This document shows, in pieces, positions 1 through 48,319 of a stretch of DNA of 64,000 nt (positions within the stretch are counted from its first letter, which is position 1; the number at the start of each line of letters is the position of its first letter). The notes beneath the pieces were generated by a model. The model was not told the DNA's origin and ran no database searches. It saw only the letters and a program-made list of their open reading frames with translations. The position numbers were made by a program, and so were the translations under genes. This DNA comes from Apostichopus japonicus (taxonomy: Eukaryota > Echinodermata > Holothuroidea > Aspidochirotida > Stichopodidae), in NCBI RefSeq assembly GCF_037975245.1, contig NC_092568.1:42585631-42649630 (forward strand), written 5' to 3'.

Positions 1-3000
1 AAGCATTCTAGTATGCTGTATGTGAGGATAACAGGGTAACAGGTATACAGTATGAAGATGAACTGTGTTGCATTCAGGTAGTAAGCATTCTAGTATGCTG
101 TATGTGAGGATAACAGGGTAGCAGGTATACAGTATGAAGAATGAACTGTGTTGCATTCAGGTAGTAAGCATTCTAGTATGCTGTATGTGAGGATAACAGG
201 GTAACAGGTATACAGTATGAAGATGAACTGTGTTGCATTCAGGTAGCAAGCATTCTAGTATGCTGTATGTGAGGATAACAGGGTAGCAGGTATACAGTAT
301 GAAGAATGAACTGTGTTGCATTCAGGTAGTAAGCATTCTAGTATGCTGTATGTGAGGATAACAGGGTAGCAGGTATACAGTATGAAGATGAACTGTGTTG
401 CATTCAGGTAGTAAGCATTCTAGTATGCTGTATGTGAGGATAACAGGGTAACAGGTATACAGTATGAAGATGAACTGTGTTGCATTCAGGTAGTAAGCAT
501 TCTAGTATGCTGTATGTGAGGATAACAGGGTAGCAGGTATACAGTATGAAGATGAACTGTGTTGCATTCAGGTAGTAAGCATTCTAGTATGCTGTATGTG
601 AGGGTAACAGGGTAGCAGGTATACAGTATGAAGATGAACTGTGTTGCATTCAGGTAGTAAGCATTCTAGTATGCTGTATGTGAGGATAACAGGGTAACAG
701 GTATACAGTATGAAGATGAACTGTGTTGCATTCAGGTAGTAAGCATTCTAGTATGCTGTATGTGAGGGTAACAGGGTAGCAGGTATACAGTATGAAGATG
801 AACTGTGTTGCATTCAGGTAGTAAGTGTTCTAGCATGCTGTATGTGAGGATAACAGGGTAGCAGGTATACAGTATGAAGATGAACTGTGTTGCATTCAGG
901 TAGCAAGCATTCTAGCATGCTGTATGTGAGGATAACAGGGTAGCAGGTATACAGTATGAAGAATGAACTGTGTTGCATTCAGGTAGTAAGCATTCTAGTA
1001 TGCTGTATGTGAGGATAACAGGGTAACAGGTATACAGTATGAAGAATGAACTGTGTTGCATTCAGGTAGTAAGCATTCTAGTATGCTGTATGTGAGGGTA
1101 ACAGGGTAGCAGGTATACAGTATGAAGATGAACTGTGTTGCATTCAGGTAGTAAGCATTCTAGTATGCTGTATGTGAGGATAACAGGGTAACAGGTATAC
1201 AGTATGAAGAATGAACTGTGTTGCATTCAGGTAGGATGCATTCTAGTATGCTGTATGTGAGGGTAACAGGGTAGCAGGTATACAGTATGAAGATGAACTG
1301 TGTTGCATTCAGGTAGTAAGTGTTCTAGCATGCTGTATGTGAGGATAACAGGGTAGCAGGTATACAGTATGAAGATGAACTGTGTTGCATTCAGGTAGTA
1401 AGCATTCTAGTATGCTGTATGTGAGGATAACAGGGTAACAGGTATACAGTATGAAGAATGAACTGTGTTGCATTCAGGTAGTAAGCATTCTAGTATGCTG
1501 TATGTGAGGATAACAGGGTAGCAGGTATACAGTATGAAGATGAACTGTGTTGCATTCAGGTAGTAAGCATTCTAGCATGCTGTATGTGAGGATAACAGGG
1601 TAGCAGGTATACAGTATGAAGATGAACTGTGTTGCATTCAGGTAGTAAGCATTCTAGTATGCTGTATGTGAGGATAACAGGGTAACAGGTATACAGTATG
1701 AAGATGAACTGTGTTGCATTCAGGTAGTAAGCATTCTAGTATGCTGTATGTGAGGGTAACAGGGTACCAGGTATACAGTATGAAGATGAACTGTGTTGCA
1801 TTCAGGTAATAAGCATTCTAGTATGCTGTATGTGAGGATAACAGGGTAACAGGTATACAGTATGAAGATGAACTGTGTTGCATTCAGGTAGTAAGCATTC
1901 TAGCATGCTGTATGTGAGGATAACAGGGTAGCAGGTATACAGTATGAAGATGAACTGTGTTGCATTCAGGTAGTAAGTGTTCTAGTATGCTGTATGTGAG
2001 GATAACAGGGTAGCAGGTATACAGTATGAAGATGAACTGTGTTGCATTCAGGTAGTAAGCATTCTAGTATGCTGTATGTGAGGATAACAGGGTAGCAGGT
2101 ATACAGTATGAAGAATGAACTGTGTTGCATTCAGGTAGTAAGCATTCTAGTATGCTGTATGTGAGGATAACAGGGTAACAGGTATACAGTATGAAGATGA
2201 ACTGTGTTGCATTCAGGTAATAAGCATTCTAGTATGCTGTATGTGAGGATAACAGGGTAGCAGGTATACAGTATGAAGATGAACTGTGTTGCATTCAGGT
2301 AATAAGCATTCTAGTATGCTGTATGTGAGGATAACAGGGTAACAGGTATACAGTATGAAGATGAACTGTGTTGCATTCAGGTAGTAAGCATTCTAGCATG
2401 CTGTATGTGAGGATAACAGGGTAGCAGGTATACAGTATGAAGATGAACTGTGTTGCATTCAGGTAGTAAGTGTTCTAGTATGCTGTATGTGAGGATAACA
2501 GGGTAACAGGTATACAGTATGAAGATGAACTGTGTTGCATTCAGGTAGTAAGCGTTCTAGTATGCTGTATGTGAGGATAACAGGGTAGCAGGTATACAGT
2601 ATGAAGATGAACTGTGTTGCATTCAGGTAGTAAGCATTCTAGTATGCTGTATGTGAGGATAACAGGGTAACAGGTATACAGTATGAAGATGAACTGTGTT
2701 GCATTCAGGTAGTAAGCGTTCTAGTATGCTGTATGTGAGGATAACAGGGTAGCAGGTATACAGTATGAAGATGAACTGTGTTGCATTCAGGTAGTAAGCG
2801 TTCTAGTATGCTGTATGTGAGGATAACAGGGTAGCAGGTATACAGTATGAAGATGAACTGTGTTGCATTCAGGTAGTAAGCATTCTAGTATGCTGTATGT
2901 GAGGGTAACAGGGTAACAGGTATACAGTATGAAGATGAACTGTGTTGCATTCAGGTAGTAAGCATTCTAGTATGCTGTATGTGAGGGTAACAGGGTACCA

Positions 3001-3605
3001 GGTATACAGTATGAAGATGAACTGTGTTGCATTCAGGTAATAAGCATTCTAGCATGCTGTATGTGAGGATAACAGGGTAGCAGGTATACAGTATGAAGAT
3101 GAACTGTGTTGCATTCAGGTAGTAAGCATTCTAGTATGCTGTATGTGAGGATAACAGGGTAACAGGTATACAGTATGAAGATGAACTGTGTTGCATTCAG
3201 GTAGTAAGCATTCTAGTATGCTGTATGTGAGGGTAACAGGGTACCAGGTATACAGTATGAAGATGAACTGTGTTGCATTCAGGTAATAAGCATTCTAGTA
3301 TGCTGTATGTGAGGATAACAGGGTAACAGGTATACAGTATGAAGATGAACTGTGTTGCATTCAGGTAGTAAGCATTCTAGCATGCTGTATGTGAGGATAA
3401 CAGGGTAGCAGGTATACAGTATGAAGATGAACTGTGTTGCATTCAGGTAGTAAGTGTTCTAGTATGCTGTATGTGAGGATAACAGGGTAGCAGGTATACA
3501 GTATGAAGATGAACTGTGTTGCATTCAGGTAGTAAGCATTCTAGTATGCTGTATGTGAGGATAACAGGGTAGCAGGTATACAGTATGAAGAATGAACTGT
3601 GTTGC
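1..3605. repeat. Satellite-like tandem array, ~82-bp unit, ~44 copies
   Basis: Near-identical units of 82 bp (83 bp where a copy reads gaatgaac instead of gatgaac) run from the window edge to 3605, so the array is truncated on the left. Copies differ at a few recurrent sites: gtaac/gtagc/gtacc, ctagtatgc/ctagcatgc, agcatt/agtgtt/agcgtt. The same combination of variants recurs about 1477 bp apart (around 1764 and 3241), so blocks of about 18 units have been duplicated. It lies directly upstream of a DCAF5 exon and is probably intronic. No coding capacity is seen. Confidence 0.97.
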
Positions 3606-3777
3606 TATATTGCTATAAGTAAAGAGTGGTAGATTCATTCAAAATAAATTGGTAAATAATAAAAAGTATCACTCTGAAGTGGAACATGAATTGTAATTAT
3701 TTCAACTATTAGATTGTTTCTTATTGGTTGCTTGCTTTTCTTCTGGTTAAATTTTTCATGCATTATTCTTCGTATAG

Positions 3778-3844
3778 TACATTTTGTCCGGCTCAGATGA
3801 CTTCAACTTGTTCCTTTGGAAAGTGCCAGAACCTTGTGAAGAAA
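3778..3844 (+). CDS. DCAF5: DCAF5-like exon, WD repeat strand
   Basis: A 67-nt exon encoding YILSGSDDFNLFLWKVPEP and CEE, plus one base of a split codon. The acceptor is cgtatag and the donor is A|GTAAGTGG. The SGSDDFN...W pattern is a WD40 repeat ending. The reading frame is set by the match to DCAF5 and by phase compatibility with the next exon. Confidence 0.88.
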
Positions 3845-5824
3845 GTAAGTGGAATTACTTATTACAAATGAGTTTAGCCATAGAAAGACTCAAGTGAATA
3901 AATGGTATAACTATGCAGATTTTGTGATAGGCACGATGTTGATTTAAATTGACCCTCAAGTAACCCTACTCCCTAAATTTGCATATGGTTGACATCGCAT
4001 CACCCATCACCCTCCTCTATCCTTGTAACAAATTTAGAGCCATCATGTACACGGTTATGTTTATTCTGTTGTACCTTTCTTATCCTTCAGATGAAAACAA
4101 TCATATCAGTGAAGCCAGGCTTGTGTTGTCCGGTCATCGCCAAATAGTGAACCAAGTTAGATATAACTATAACAAGTTCTTGATTGCTTCATCTGGTGTT
4201 GAGAAAGTCATTAAGGTTGGTGCACCCTTTATACATTGTAGATTCTACTTCCCGCAGTATACAGAATGTTGAAAATATCATTTAGAAGATGACACCAGGT
4301 GGCAAGTCCTCCATTTCTATGTTAAGTACTGAAGAAAACTTCAGAATTAATTTGTTTTAAATTGAAAAGAGAAAAATGGTCTCTCTCTTGTTTCAAGGTG
4401 AAAATCATTTCATAAATTGAAAAGCTGAACAAGTTGATCAGTTTTGTGTCACGTGACTCTGGTGCCTCGGTTTCTCTTTCAGAATGATGACAGCAACTTG
4501 GTTTAATGTACTTTGAAATCCTTCTGTCTTGTAATTAAACTATTGTCTATGGGATTGCTGCTAATTTTAATCCTGATTCCTACAGATATGGAGTCCATTG
4601 AAGCTACCAGGAATGGCAGGTAAAACAGACAGTAGCAGGAGAATGTTCACCCACCAACAATACTTTGATATGATGATTAACAGTAACTCTACCTTATCTC
4701 ATGATTACTCGCACCAATCAACCCAGGAAGATCCTCACATGCTGGCATTCTTTGATTCACTGATCCAACGAGAGGTGGAACGCAGCATCAGCAGTGACTC
4801 TGATGACAGTGATGATATCAGTCCAGCTAGCATGTTTCTGGACTTTGTTCAGAACTCTGACAGTGAATCAACAGAATCTGGCCGAGGAGACGTTCATTCA
4901 GCAAGTGATGACTCAGATTCCAGCAGTGATGATGAAAGGACTTATCTAACATTGACAAAAGGAACTTATGATCAGGGTGTTAAGACCAAACAACAAACAA
5001 CTAAAACAATCCCTAAATCACCTCACTTTGAGATGAGAACACACCACCAACCAAACACATCCTCAATTCCAGGCTCATCCAAAGAAGTCAAGAGGAGGGA
5101 GAGTAGTAGCGAAGATACCTCGACCAGTCAAAGCTCTGGTGATGTCTTCATCATGAAACTAAAGAGCAAACTATTCCAAAAAATCACAAGACGCAGAAAA
5201 CGATCTAAGAAAGTCAAAGAAATTCCTGGCAAAAGTCGCTTCAAGAAGAGTAAGCAGCAAGAGGAGAGTGACCGCCTGACAAACCTTCGACAGAGGACAG
5301 CATTCTGTAAAGTGTTAAAGGAGAGAATGCCAGAGAGTAGTGATACTGATTCAGATTCTAATGAAGTCGTTGATGAAGTACTCAAGACTCTAGCAAATAG
5401 CTTCAACCACAGGACAGATGTAGCTAGACAAAGAGGGGCTGCTCTTAGAATTAAAAAACTACAAATAGCTAATGAAGCTCAACAGCTGCAAAGATTTCAA
5501 ATATCTGACAGAGGGGAAGCAAGTCGCGCCGGAAGTTCTGTTAGCGGTCAACATGAATCTGAAGTTAGAATTAGTAATCCAGAAGGAAGCATTAATGGTG
5601 TTGGTTCACATAGGACTATAGATAAGGAAGATACTAGTCACTCACATGATAGTAGTATACCTAAAGTGAATGACTCAGGTCAAAGGTCATCTTGTTCAGA
5701 TGATCTAGCCCCTTCATCATCATCATCGCACATTGGTAATCAGAATAAAGACAATCATTTCAAGAAAATGAAAGGGAGCAAGAAAAAAAATTACAGAACT
5801 AAAAGGAAAGGAAGCGATTCCTGA
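3778..5824 (+). CDS. DCAF5: DCAF5/WDR22-like protein, 3' part (last three exons)
   Basis: This is the C-terminal part of a DDB1- and CUL4-associated factor 5 homologue. Such proteins are WD40 substrate receptors of CRL4 ubiquitin ligases. Joined exons 3778-3844, 4091-4215 and 4586-5824 keep frame (phases 0, 1, 0) and end at TGA 5822-5824. Diagnostic stretches are LSGSDDFNLFLWKVPEP, then LSGHRQIVNQVRYNYNKFLI and ASSGVEKVIK, then IWSP. These are the last two WD repeats. They are followed by the family signature LSHDYSHQSTQEDPHMLAFF. After that the protein is disordered: acidic Ser/Asp runs, a basic RRRKRSKKVK nuclear-localisation-like patch, and a lysine-rich end. The tail is much shorter than that of the ~940-residue human protein. 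Upstream exons would lie left of the window, beyond the satellite array. Identification is from remembered family sequence, not a search. Confidence 0.9.
4091..4215 (+). CDS. DCAF5: DCAF5-like exon, penultimate WD repeat
   Basis: A 125-nt exon (2 + 41 codons). Acceptor ccttcag and donor aag|gttggt. It encodes GHRQIVNQVRYN and SSGVEKVIK. The short open frame that starts further 5' at 3979 reads through the intron and is not the real start. Confidence 0.88.
4586..5824 (+). CDS. DCAF5: DCAF5-like terminal exon
   Basis: A 1239-nt terminal exon (413 codons including stop) after acceptor cctacag. It begins IWSPLKLPGM, completing the last WD repeat, and runs through the conserved HDYSHQSTQEDP block. 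The acidic clusters SSDSDDSDD and SASDDSDSSSDD follow, then RRRKRSKKVK, and a Ser-rich, Lys-rich end finishing RTKRKGSDS. The first in-frame ATG (4598) is internal, so it is not a start codon. Confidence 0.92.
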   Translation: MWSPLKLPGMAGKTDSSRRMFTHQQYFDMMINSNSTLSHDYSHQSTQEDPHMLAFFDSLIQREVERSISSDSDDSDDISPASMFLDFVQNSDSESTESGRGDVHSASDDSDSSSDDERTYLTLTKGTYDQGVKTKQQTTKTIPKSPHFEMRTHHQPNTSSIPGSSKEVKRRESSSEDTSTSQSSGDVFIMKLKSKLFQKITRRRKRSKKVKEIPGKSRFKKSKQQEESDRLTNLRQRTAFCKVLKERMPESSDTDSDSNEVVDEVLKTLANSFNHRTDVARQRGAALRIKKLQIANEAQQLQRFQISDRGEASRAGSSVSGQHESEVRISNPEGSINGVGSHRTIDKEDTSHSHDSSIPKVNDSGQRSSCSDDLAPSSSSSHIGNQNKDNHFKKMKGSKKKNYRTKRKGSDS

Positions 5825-7351
5825 CGTAAAAACTTTGATTTGAGAATAATTTTGCTTTTCAAATTAGAAGAGGTACTGTATTCTTTATGGTAAAATATGT
5901 AGTCATAATATATGCCATTAAACTGCTAGAGTTAATGCTGCCAATGTCTGTTGATAATCAGATAATTCATTGCAAGAGGTAGCATGGTGGGCTCATAATT
6001 GACGCACTTAAAGATTTGATCAACGATGTCTATCAAGGAAAAAATCCAAATCACTCAACTGCATGTGTTTTTCATATGTGTGGTTCTTCAAAAATGTAAT
6101 GATCTCAAAATATTTATTGTTCTGTGCACATGCAATGTACAATTGAGCAGAATTTGACCACAAAATGTCTGCCGTGTCAAGTTCTTTCATACCCCTAAAT
6201 TGACACATTCCTTGATAAGCTAACTGTAACTTTTGTGTAAGTATACATCAATTGACTCTGAATGCTGTTTGAAGTGCTCTGAACCCCTAAGCTCAGACAG
6301 GTCATGTCCCAGAGAGTAGTGGTATCATGCTAAGGTAATATAGGTTATTTTTAGGGAGTAAGATAACCAAATCCCCAAAATACATGCAAAACTGGGGGAG
6401 GGTGTTAAAAGCTTAAAAAAAACACAAATTGTTCAGTACATAGCTGAAATGGATTCAGACTCATGAAATATTTAACTCTGTTTGGCTGCAAAAAGTTTAA
6501 GTTGCCTGCTGTATCGTTGCAAGTAATATTTGAAGGTGCGTCAATTACGAAGGTGCGTCAATTATGAAGCCTTTACTGTACCTCTATTTTCGCAGTGATA
6601 TTTCTGCAGCTGATAACATTTAATATATATGTATCTCATTTGTAAGCACCAAGACTTCACTGTGCTGTGTGGGTGTAAGAAAAAAGTAGATACGTGGTCA
6701 AGAAGATAGCATGCTAGTTGATTTTAGCAAATAAACTTTCCAAAATTTAAAGAGAACCACCCAAAATTTAAAAAAAAAAACACTTGAAGCATGATCTTAT
6801 TTACAAGATACCTCAAACTGCAAGAAATTCTGAAAATGACAAGTAGTACTTGAAACTTGAAACAAACACTTATAAAGTTTGCTATATGAAACCAGATAAA
6901 TATCAATACTCTCTTGATGACAACACTAACAGTTTCTTCAGCCAAACAGCTACGCAAAATTCATCTAGAAAATAATACTTCTGTCATCTGTTCGTCGTCT
7001 TGATATTAGTTTTCAATCTGAAAAGTAAGACATTCTAGATACTAAACTATTATTGTGACCATAGTACTAGAAATAATCTGTGCTGATTTATTTCTCTATT
7101 GGGGTTCAAACTACAAGTGTATAGGATTGGAATGCTTAGATGGTAATGTACAAGCAAACACTTATTTACTGCTGGACATTAAAGAATATTAGGAGCTCAC
7201 CACCCCCTTACACGTAGCAACAACCATAAAAACAAGGAAAAAAGCTTCTTTTGCTTCACTTTCTTAAGATGTTGTTTTCACTGTAAATGATGAAGGGTTG
7301 AGCAATTGATCAGAGTAGCTTTAACTAGTGATAACTCCAAAACATGCATAA
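5825..7351. other. Intergenic / 3' UTR sequence of the DCAF5-like gene
   Basis: AT-rich sequence without convincing coding potential. The only local structure seen is a duplicated 'aaggtgcgtcaatta' near 6533-6565. Short open frames here are on both strands, lack repeats or motifs, and are interrupted. Confidence 0.6.
5917..5922 (+). terminator. Possible polyadenylation signal of the DCAF5-like gene
   Basis: ATTAAA lies 93 nt after the stop codon and is followed by TG-rich sequence. A canonical AATAAA is also present near 6729. Choosing between them needs transcript data. Confidence 0.35.
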
Positions 7352-8186
7352 GTGGGGACTCCATATATATGGAGTATTCTGTGGGGACTACATACATATG
7401 GAGTATTCTACGGGGACTACATATATATGGAGCATTCTATGGGGACTACATATATATGGAGTATTCTACGGGGACTACATATATATGGAGTATTCTGTGG
7501 GGACTACATATATATGGAGTATTCTGTGGGGACTACATATATATGGAGTATTCTGTGGGGACTACATATATATGGAGTATTCTACGGGGACTACATATAT
7601 AGAGTATCCTATGGGGACTACATATATATGGAGTATTCTGTGGGGACTTCATATGGAGTATTCTATGGGGACTACATATATATGGAGTATTCTACGGGGA
7701 CTACATATATATGGAGTATTCTGTGGGAACTACATATATATGGAGTATTCTGTGGGGACTACATATATATGGAGTATTCTGTGGGGACTACATATATATG
7801 GAGTATTCTACGGGGACTACATATATAGAGTATCCTATGGGGACTACATATATATGGAGTATTCTGTGGGGACTTCATATGGAGTATTCTGTGGAGACTA
7901 CATATATATGGAGTATTCTATGGGGACTACATACATAGAGTATTCTACGGGGACTACATATATATGGAGTATTCTGTGGGGACTACATATATGGAGTATC
8001 CTATTGGGACCACATATATAGAGTATTCTATGGGGACTACATATATGTGGAGTATTCTATAGGGACTACATATATATGGAGTATTCTATAGGGACTACAT
8101 ACATAGAGTATTCTACGGGGACTACATATATATGGAGTATTCTGTGGGGACTACATATATATGGAGTATTCTGTGGGGACTACATT
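7352..8186. repeat. 29-bp AT-rich minisatellite, ~29 copies
   Basis: The unit is close to ggggactacatatatatgg plus agtattctgt. Variants shorten the (at)n core (catatagag, catatggag) or alter the end (tctatg, tctacg, tctgtg). Each unit contains the self-complementary catatatatg. Because 29 is not a multiple of 3 and the unit contains no stop triplet in any + frame, overlapping open frames of up to 225 codons appear. They are artefacts. Confidence 0.96.
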
Positions 8187-9751
8187 TAGTAGGACAGAAC
8201 AGATAAGTCAGGTATAATATTGGTAACATTTCTTTTGGGATGATTACCAATGTTTTACCTTATTGACCATAACAGTTATTGCCACATGATTGTGGTCTCA
8301 TTTAGTCATATTTATCTGGTTTTGCAGCTGCCAAAAGAACAATTGTTTTCATTGATTCTGAGAACCAAAGTTTGATATGTGTCTTGTGTGAACCGCTTCA
8401 CATATTATTTGGCAATATCTGTAAGATATTCTCATGTTTACCTATCGTAATTCAAGGATTTAACAGGAACATTTCACCATAAATCAATGTCGTAGGGGGG
8501 ATGAAGTTGTCAAATATGAAGGAATCTCTACAGATATTGCAAGTCTGCTGTGATGGTACCTCTCCTGCCTAAGTGTCTTTGATGGTATGGATAGCCTGGT
8601 TCCTCATAGTTACTACCTTTTAATGTGTAACAAGTCTATGGTAATTATCCATGTACTGGATGCATGCTGCCCAGTAGTTTTGTGTACTGCTTCTTGTGTG
8701 TTTACATTGCACATACCTGCATATAGTGGTATCTAACATGAAGGTTTAATTTGTACCACAAATTCAAAAGAAGACATGGAAAGTGAAGATAGGCAGTTGT
8801 TATAGACAAGTTAATAGCTTTATTTGTACCTTGTTGAATAACCTAATGGCAATGTACAAAAGCATGAATACAAACATATTAGGCAGTAACTGAAATACTT
8901 AGTACACTGTTAAGAAACTCTTTGTAGTTGTAGTACATATAAAATTGTTGATATGCGGGTAAACAACTTAAAAAATATAATGCTATAACAATCAATCTCA
9001 TTTGAGGCACCTAAAACTCTGATTGATCTAATCATCACCTCTGATCAATACCAAACAAAGTTTGAGAATGTACAAGCTGGCAGTTACTAATATATACACT
9101 TTAGGTAATTACTGAAACCCTGCAACCTTTACAAGTCTAATCTGCAGGTAACAGCCCACTTATTGGTAATTCATTTGAGCACGGTCACAAAGAGTGATCC
9201 AAATGATGGGTACATCTACAAAATATGAATTCAACAAGAAATCAGAAATGGAGAATAAAGATCATAAAACTGCAATCTTTGCATTTGTACATAGTTATTG
9301 TATTACATACAATTATCATAAAATACATCTCCACACAATCCATAAACCATCTTGAGCTTAACTAAAACAGCCTCATTTTCATTCCATATGGGAAAGAAGT
9401 AAAGTAATGAAACATTCCTACATGACAAGAACATTTTAGTAATTACATTGTTAAAAATCTTACTATAATAGAATGTGGTTTGCAAATCTGACAAGCTAAA
9501 CATATCACCAGTGTAACTGAAGCCTGCTCAACCAAATCGCCTGACCTGTTACTGACTACCATAACCATCCACCCTACCAGCTTATGTGTTAGTACTGGAA
9601 ACATAATAAATGGCAAATGTGCTAAGAAGTACTGAATACCCAGGAATTTGGATTTAATTAAAGCAATCAAAGTTTTAGTCAGCATTTGTTTGTAATGAAA
9701 AATATTGTGATGAAAAGATACATTGGAAATTAACATCTAGCTATATTCACA
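8187..9751. other. Intergenic, no gene recognised
   Basis: AT-rich, with short open frames only. A TTTATT at 8819-8824 (AATAAA on the - strand) could serve as a distal polyadenylation signal for the convergent kinase gene, but this is speculative. Confidence 0.5.
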
Positions 9752-10473
9752 TGTTATAAATCTACCGGTGATTTACAACTAATACACATGTATTAAATCT
9801 ACCGGTGATTTACAACGAATACACATGTATTAAATCTACCGGTGATTTACAACTAATAAACATGTATTAAATCTACCGGTGATTTACAACGAATACACAT
9901 GTATTAAATCTACCGGTGATTTACAACTAATAAACATGTATTAAATCTACCGGTGATTTACAACTAATACACATGTATTAAATCTACCGGTGATTTACAA
10001 CGAATACACATGTATTAAATCTACCGGTGATTTACAACTAATAAACATGTATTAAATCTACCGGTGATTTACAACTAATACACATGTATTAAATCTACCG
10101 GTGATTTACAACTAATACACATGTATTAAATCTACCGGTGATTTACAACTAATACACATGTATTAAATCTACCAGTGATTTACAACTAATACACATGTAT
10201 TAAATCTACCGGTGATTTACAACTAATACACATGTATTAAATCTAGCAGTGATTTACAACTAATACACATGTATTAAATCTACCGGTGATTTACATCGAA
10301 TACACATGTATTAAATCTACCAGTGATTTACAACTAATACACATGTATTAAATCTACCAGTGATTTACAACTAATACACATGTATTAAATCTACCAGTGA
10401 TTTACAACTAATACACATGTATTAAATCTACCAGTGATTTACAACTATTAGACATGTATTAAATCTACCAGTG
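9752..10473. repeat. 37-bp minisatellite, ~19 copies
   Basis: The unit is approximately taaatctaccggtgatttac followed by aactaatacacatgtat. Copies vary accggt/accagt, aacta/aacga and atacac/ataaac. The right-hand copies carry the derived CAGTGA form, so variants are spatially clustered. It is intergenic between the convergent genes. Confidence 0.96.
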
Positions 10474-11324
10474 ATTGATAGTACACAATGTCAGTTTAAA
10501 TATAAGATTAAGATAAATGAATACTAATTGCTGATAATTATATGGTTACAAACTAGTGCTGGCATACATTTTACAACCCTTAACATCCTTCATTATGTAA
10601 TGTAAGAGATTATTACTGGTACATTATGGGGACATTCATCAAGAACAAGAAATAAACTTCACTAATTAAATCTTAATCTGCATACTCAGATGTCAACCAC
10701 AGTCTTTGGTTTCATTCAATCATGGTCTCTGAACAACCAAAGTGTGATAATCATTTCCACTAATGTTCCTCTTGCTACAAAGAGGATTGCAGTGTATAAT
10801 GAAGGCCACAATCTCATGACCAGACCCATCATAAGCTTGATAGCTAGATATTTTTTACTTCCCATAATTGATTTTAAAATGATTTACCAGTAGAAAATGA
10901 AACCTTTAATTAAAATAAGTCAAATTATGAAGATTTGGGCTACACAATGTATGTATTCAGAGACTAAGATACAAACAGTACTTTGCATATCTGTTCAAAA
11001 GAAGTAAAGTACTGAAGTAAATACAAAACAGAATTGTGTTTACAACCCATAATGAACACACATCATAAAAAGTACAAATTGTTAAGTGTTGACAGTACAA
11101 AAACATTCATTAAAACAGTAACAGTGGATATTGGAAATTTAAAACCCTTAATGATAACTTTTGCAAATGGGGAAACAAAGTTAATTGCCTGAACAATAGA
11201 ACTGCTTGGAACTGATGGTTTGAAGTTTCATTGCAAAATGAATGCATTAAATAAACTAAAAGACACATTAAACATGTGCAGCAACAAAGGCTACCTGAGA
11301 TGGAAGAGAGGTCAAAGGTCAGTT
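10474..11324. other. Probable 3' UTR region of the PAK-like gene
   Basis: This lies immediately 3' (on the - strand) of the kinase stop codon. It is AT-rich, with a TTTAAT (ATTAAA on the - strand) near 10905. No other coding feature is seen. Confidence 0.4.
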
Positions 11325-47241
<35,917 letters not shown>

Positions 47242-47262
<21 letters not shown>

Positions 47263-47323
47263 AATGCCACAACGGTTGCCAGCATCAATGAAAAGTCCTA
47301 AAGTGTGGTTGATCACTTGAAAT
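47242..47323 (-). CDS. PAK4: Tentative 5' exon of the PAK-like gene
   Basis: 82 nt with a good acceptor (polypyrimidine then gcacag|a) and donor (CTCAG|GTAAAT). If translation starts at ATG 47262-47260 it adds MIKRWSQ, in phase 0 with the CRIB exon (KSKKDKARIEIS). This gives a basic N-terminus comparable to the short MF.KKKKK start of group II PAKs. The frame is open further upstream through the exon (FQVINHTLGLFIDAGNRCGI), so an upstream coding exon is not excluded. No other candidate start was found between 39.35 and 50.6 kb. Confidence 0.42.
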
Positions 47324-48310
47324 CTGTGCAGGCAAACAAACAATATTTTAATTCATGCAGCTCAATTTTTACAAAAATATTACAGTTATTCATAAGATGA
47401 ATTTTTTTTTCAAGTATGACAGTTTTGCATTTTATCGATCATACAGGCTTTCATATTTCTGATAATTAATACTTAATCCTAAACAAGCCAACAAGCCCTT
47501 GATTTTATATGGTTTGCTTGTTTCTCAGTAAATTTTTGTTTTGCTTTTTTTTGTACTGATGTGTACAACATAGTTGTCCTTCAAAGATGTCAAAGGGAAA
47601 TTTGTTTTTATCAATAAAACTTTAGCCATATCACAAGACAATTAACATTTAGCCTTCTGAATATTCTTACTCACATTCACAATGTTTAAGGTAAGTATTT
47701 TAGTTTAATAGAAAGATATGATTAGGAAGAACATAAAGTCCTTATCAAGGTCCCTGCAAAAAAAAGAAATTAAAAACTGATACCTCCGCTCCTGAACATT
47801 ACTAGTCTTAAAATAACCACTGAAGCATTCTTAAAACCATTGACATTTTCTGATAGGACATCTGAAGCAGGCAAACTATTTCAATCATACACAACCATCT
47901 GGGAAAGGAAGTTTGTATGGGCTTCTACTGCAATCTCGACCAAAGAGGTAAAAGAGATTGGGACACCTTTGTTTTGGTTTGCATTTATCATGTGCTCAAT
48001 CTCTGCGTATATGCCAGATTTTTGGAGTAAAAGTATATCATCATGATGTGTAACTTTTCACTAAAAATATAACACAATAGTACTGAAAAAAAAGATTGTT
48101 TAGACCATCCATACTAAATGCATAATTGGGGCTTTAAAGAAATATGATTAGAAGGATGGATGTAAGTTTGTGCTGTAGGTCCTATGCTAAGTACTAGTAC
48201 TACCCTAGTACTTATTACGCTATTGATAACCTAACAATAACATGGGAGTTATATCATAACTTTTACTACTGCTGCTAGTGCTACTTTACAGTACTAGCAC
48301 TTAGGCTTGG
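47324..48310. other. Upstream of the tentative first coding exon, nothing recognised
   Basis: AT-rich sequence, with short open frames only. Confidence 0.5.
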
Positions 48311-48319
48311 TTTAAAATA

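Noticed and set aside
1-3605. CRISPR-like repeat-spacer array
   Set aside because: There are no unique spacers. The whole 82-bp unit is repeated, and the context is a eukaryotic gene.
5128-5406. 92-codon frame antisense to the DCAF5-like last exon
   Set aside because: Shadow of the real coding exon; Ser/Leu-rich because the sense strand is Glu/Lys/Arg-rich.
7306-8021. Overlapping open frames of up to 225 codons encoding IYMEYSVGTT-like repeats
   Set aside because: They arise from the 29-bp minisatellite in all three frames. No start context, splice sites or non-repetitive coding flank.
9303-9736. Two - strand frames (66 and 97 codons) downstream of the kinase gene
   Set aside because: No splice, motif or composition support. 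Intergenic AT-rich sequence.
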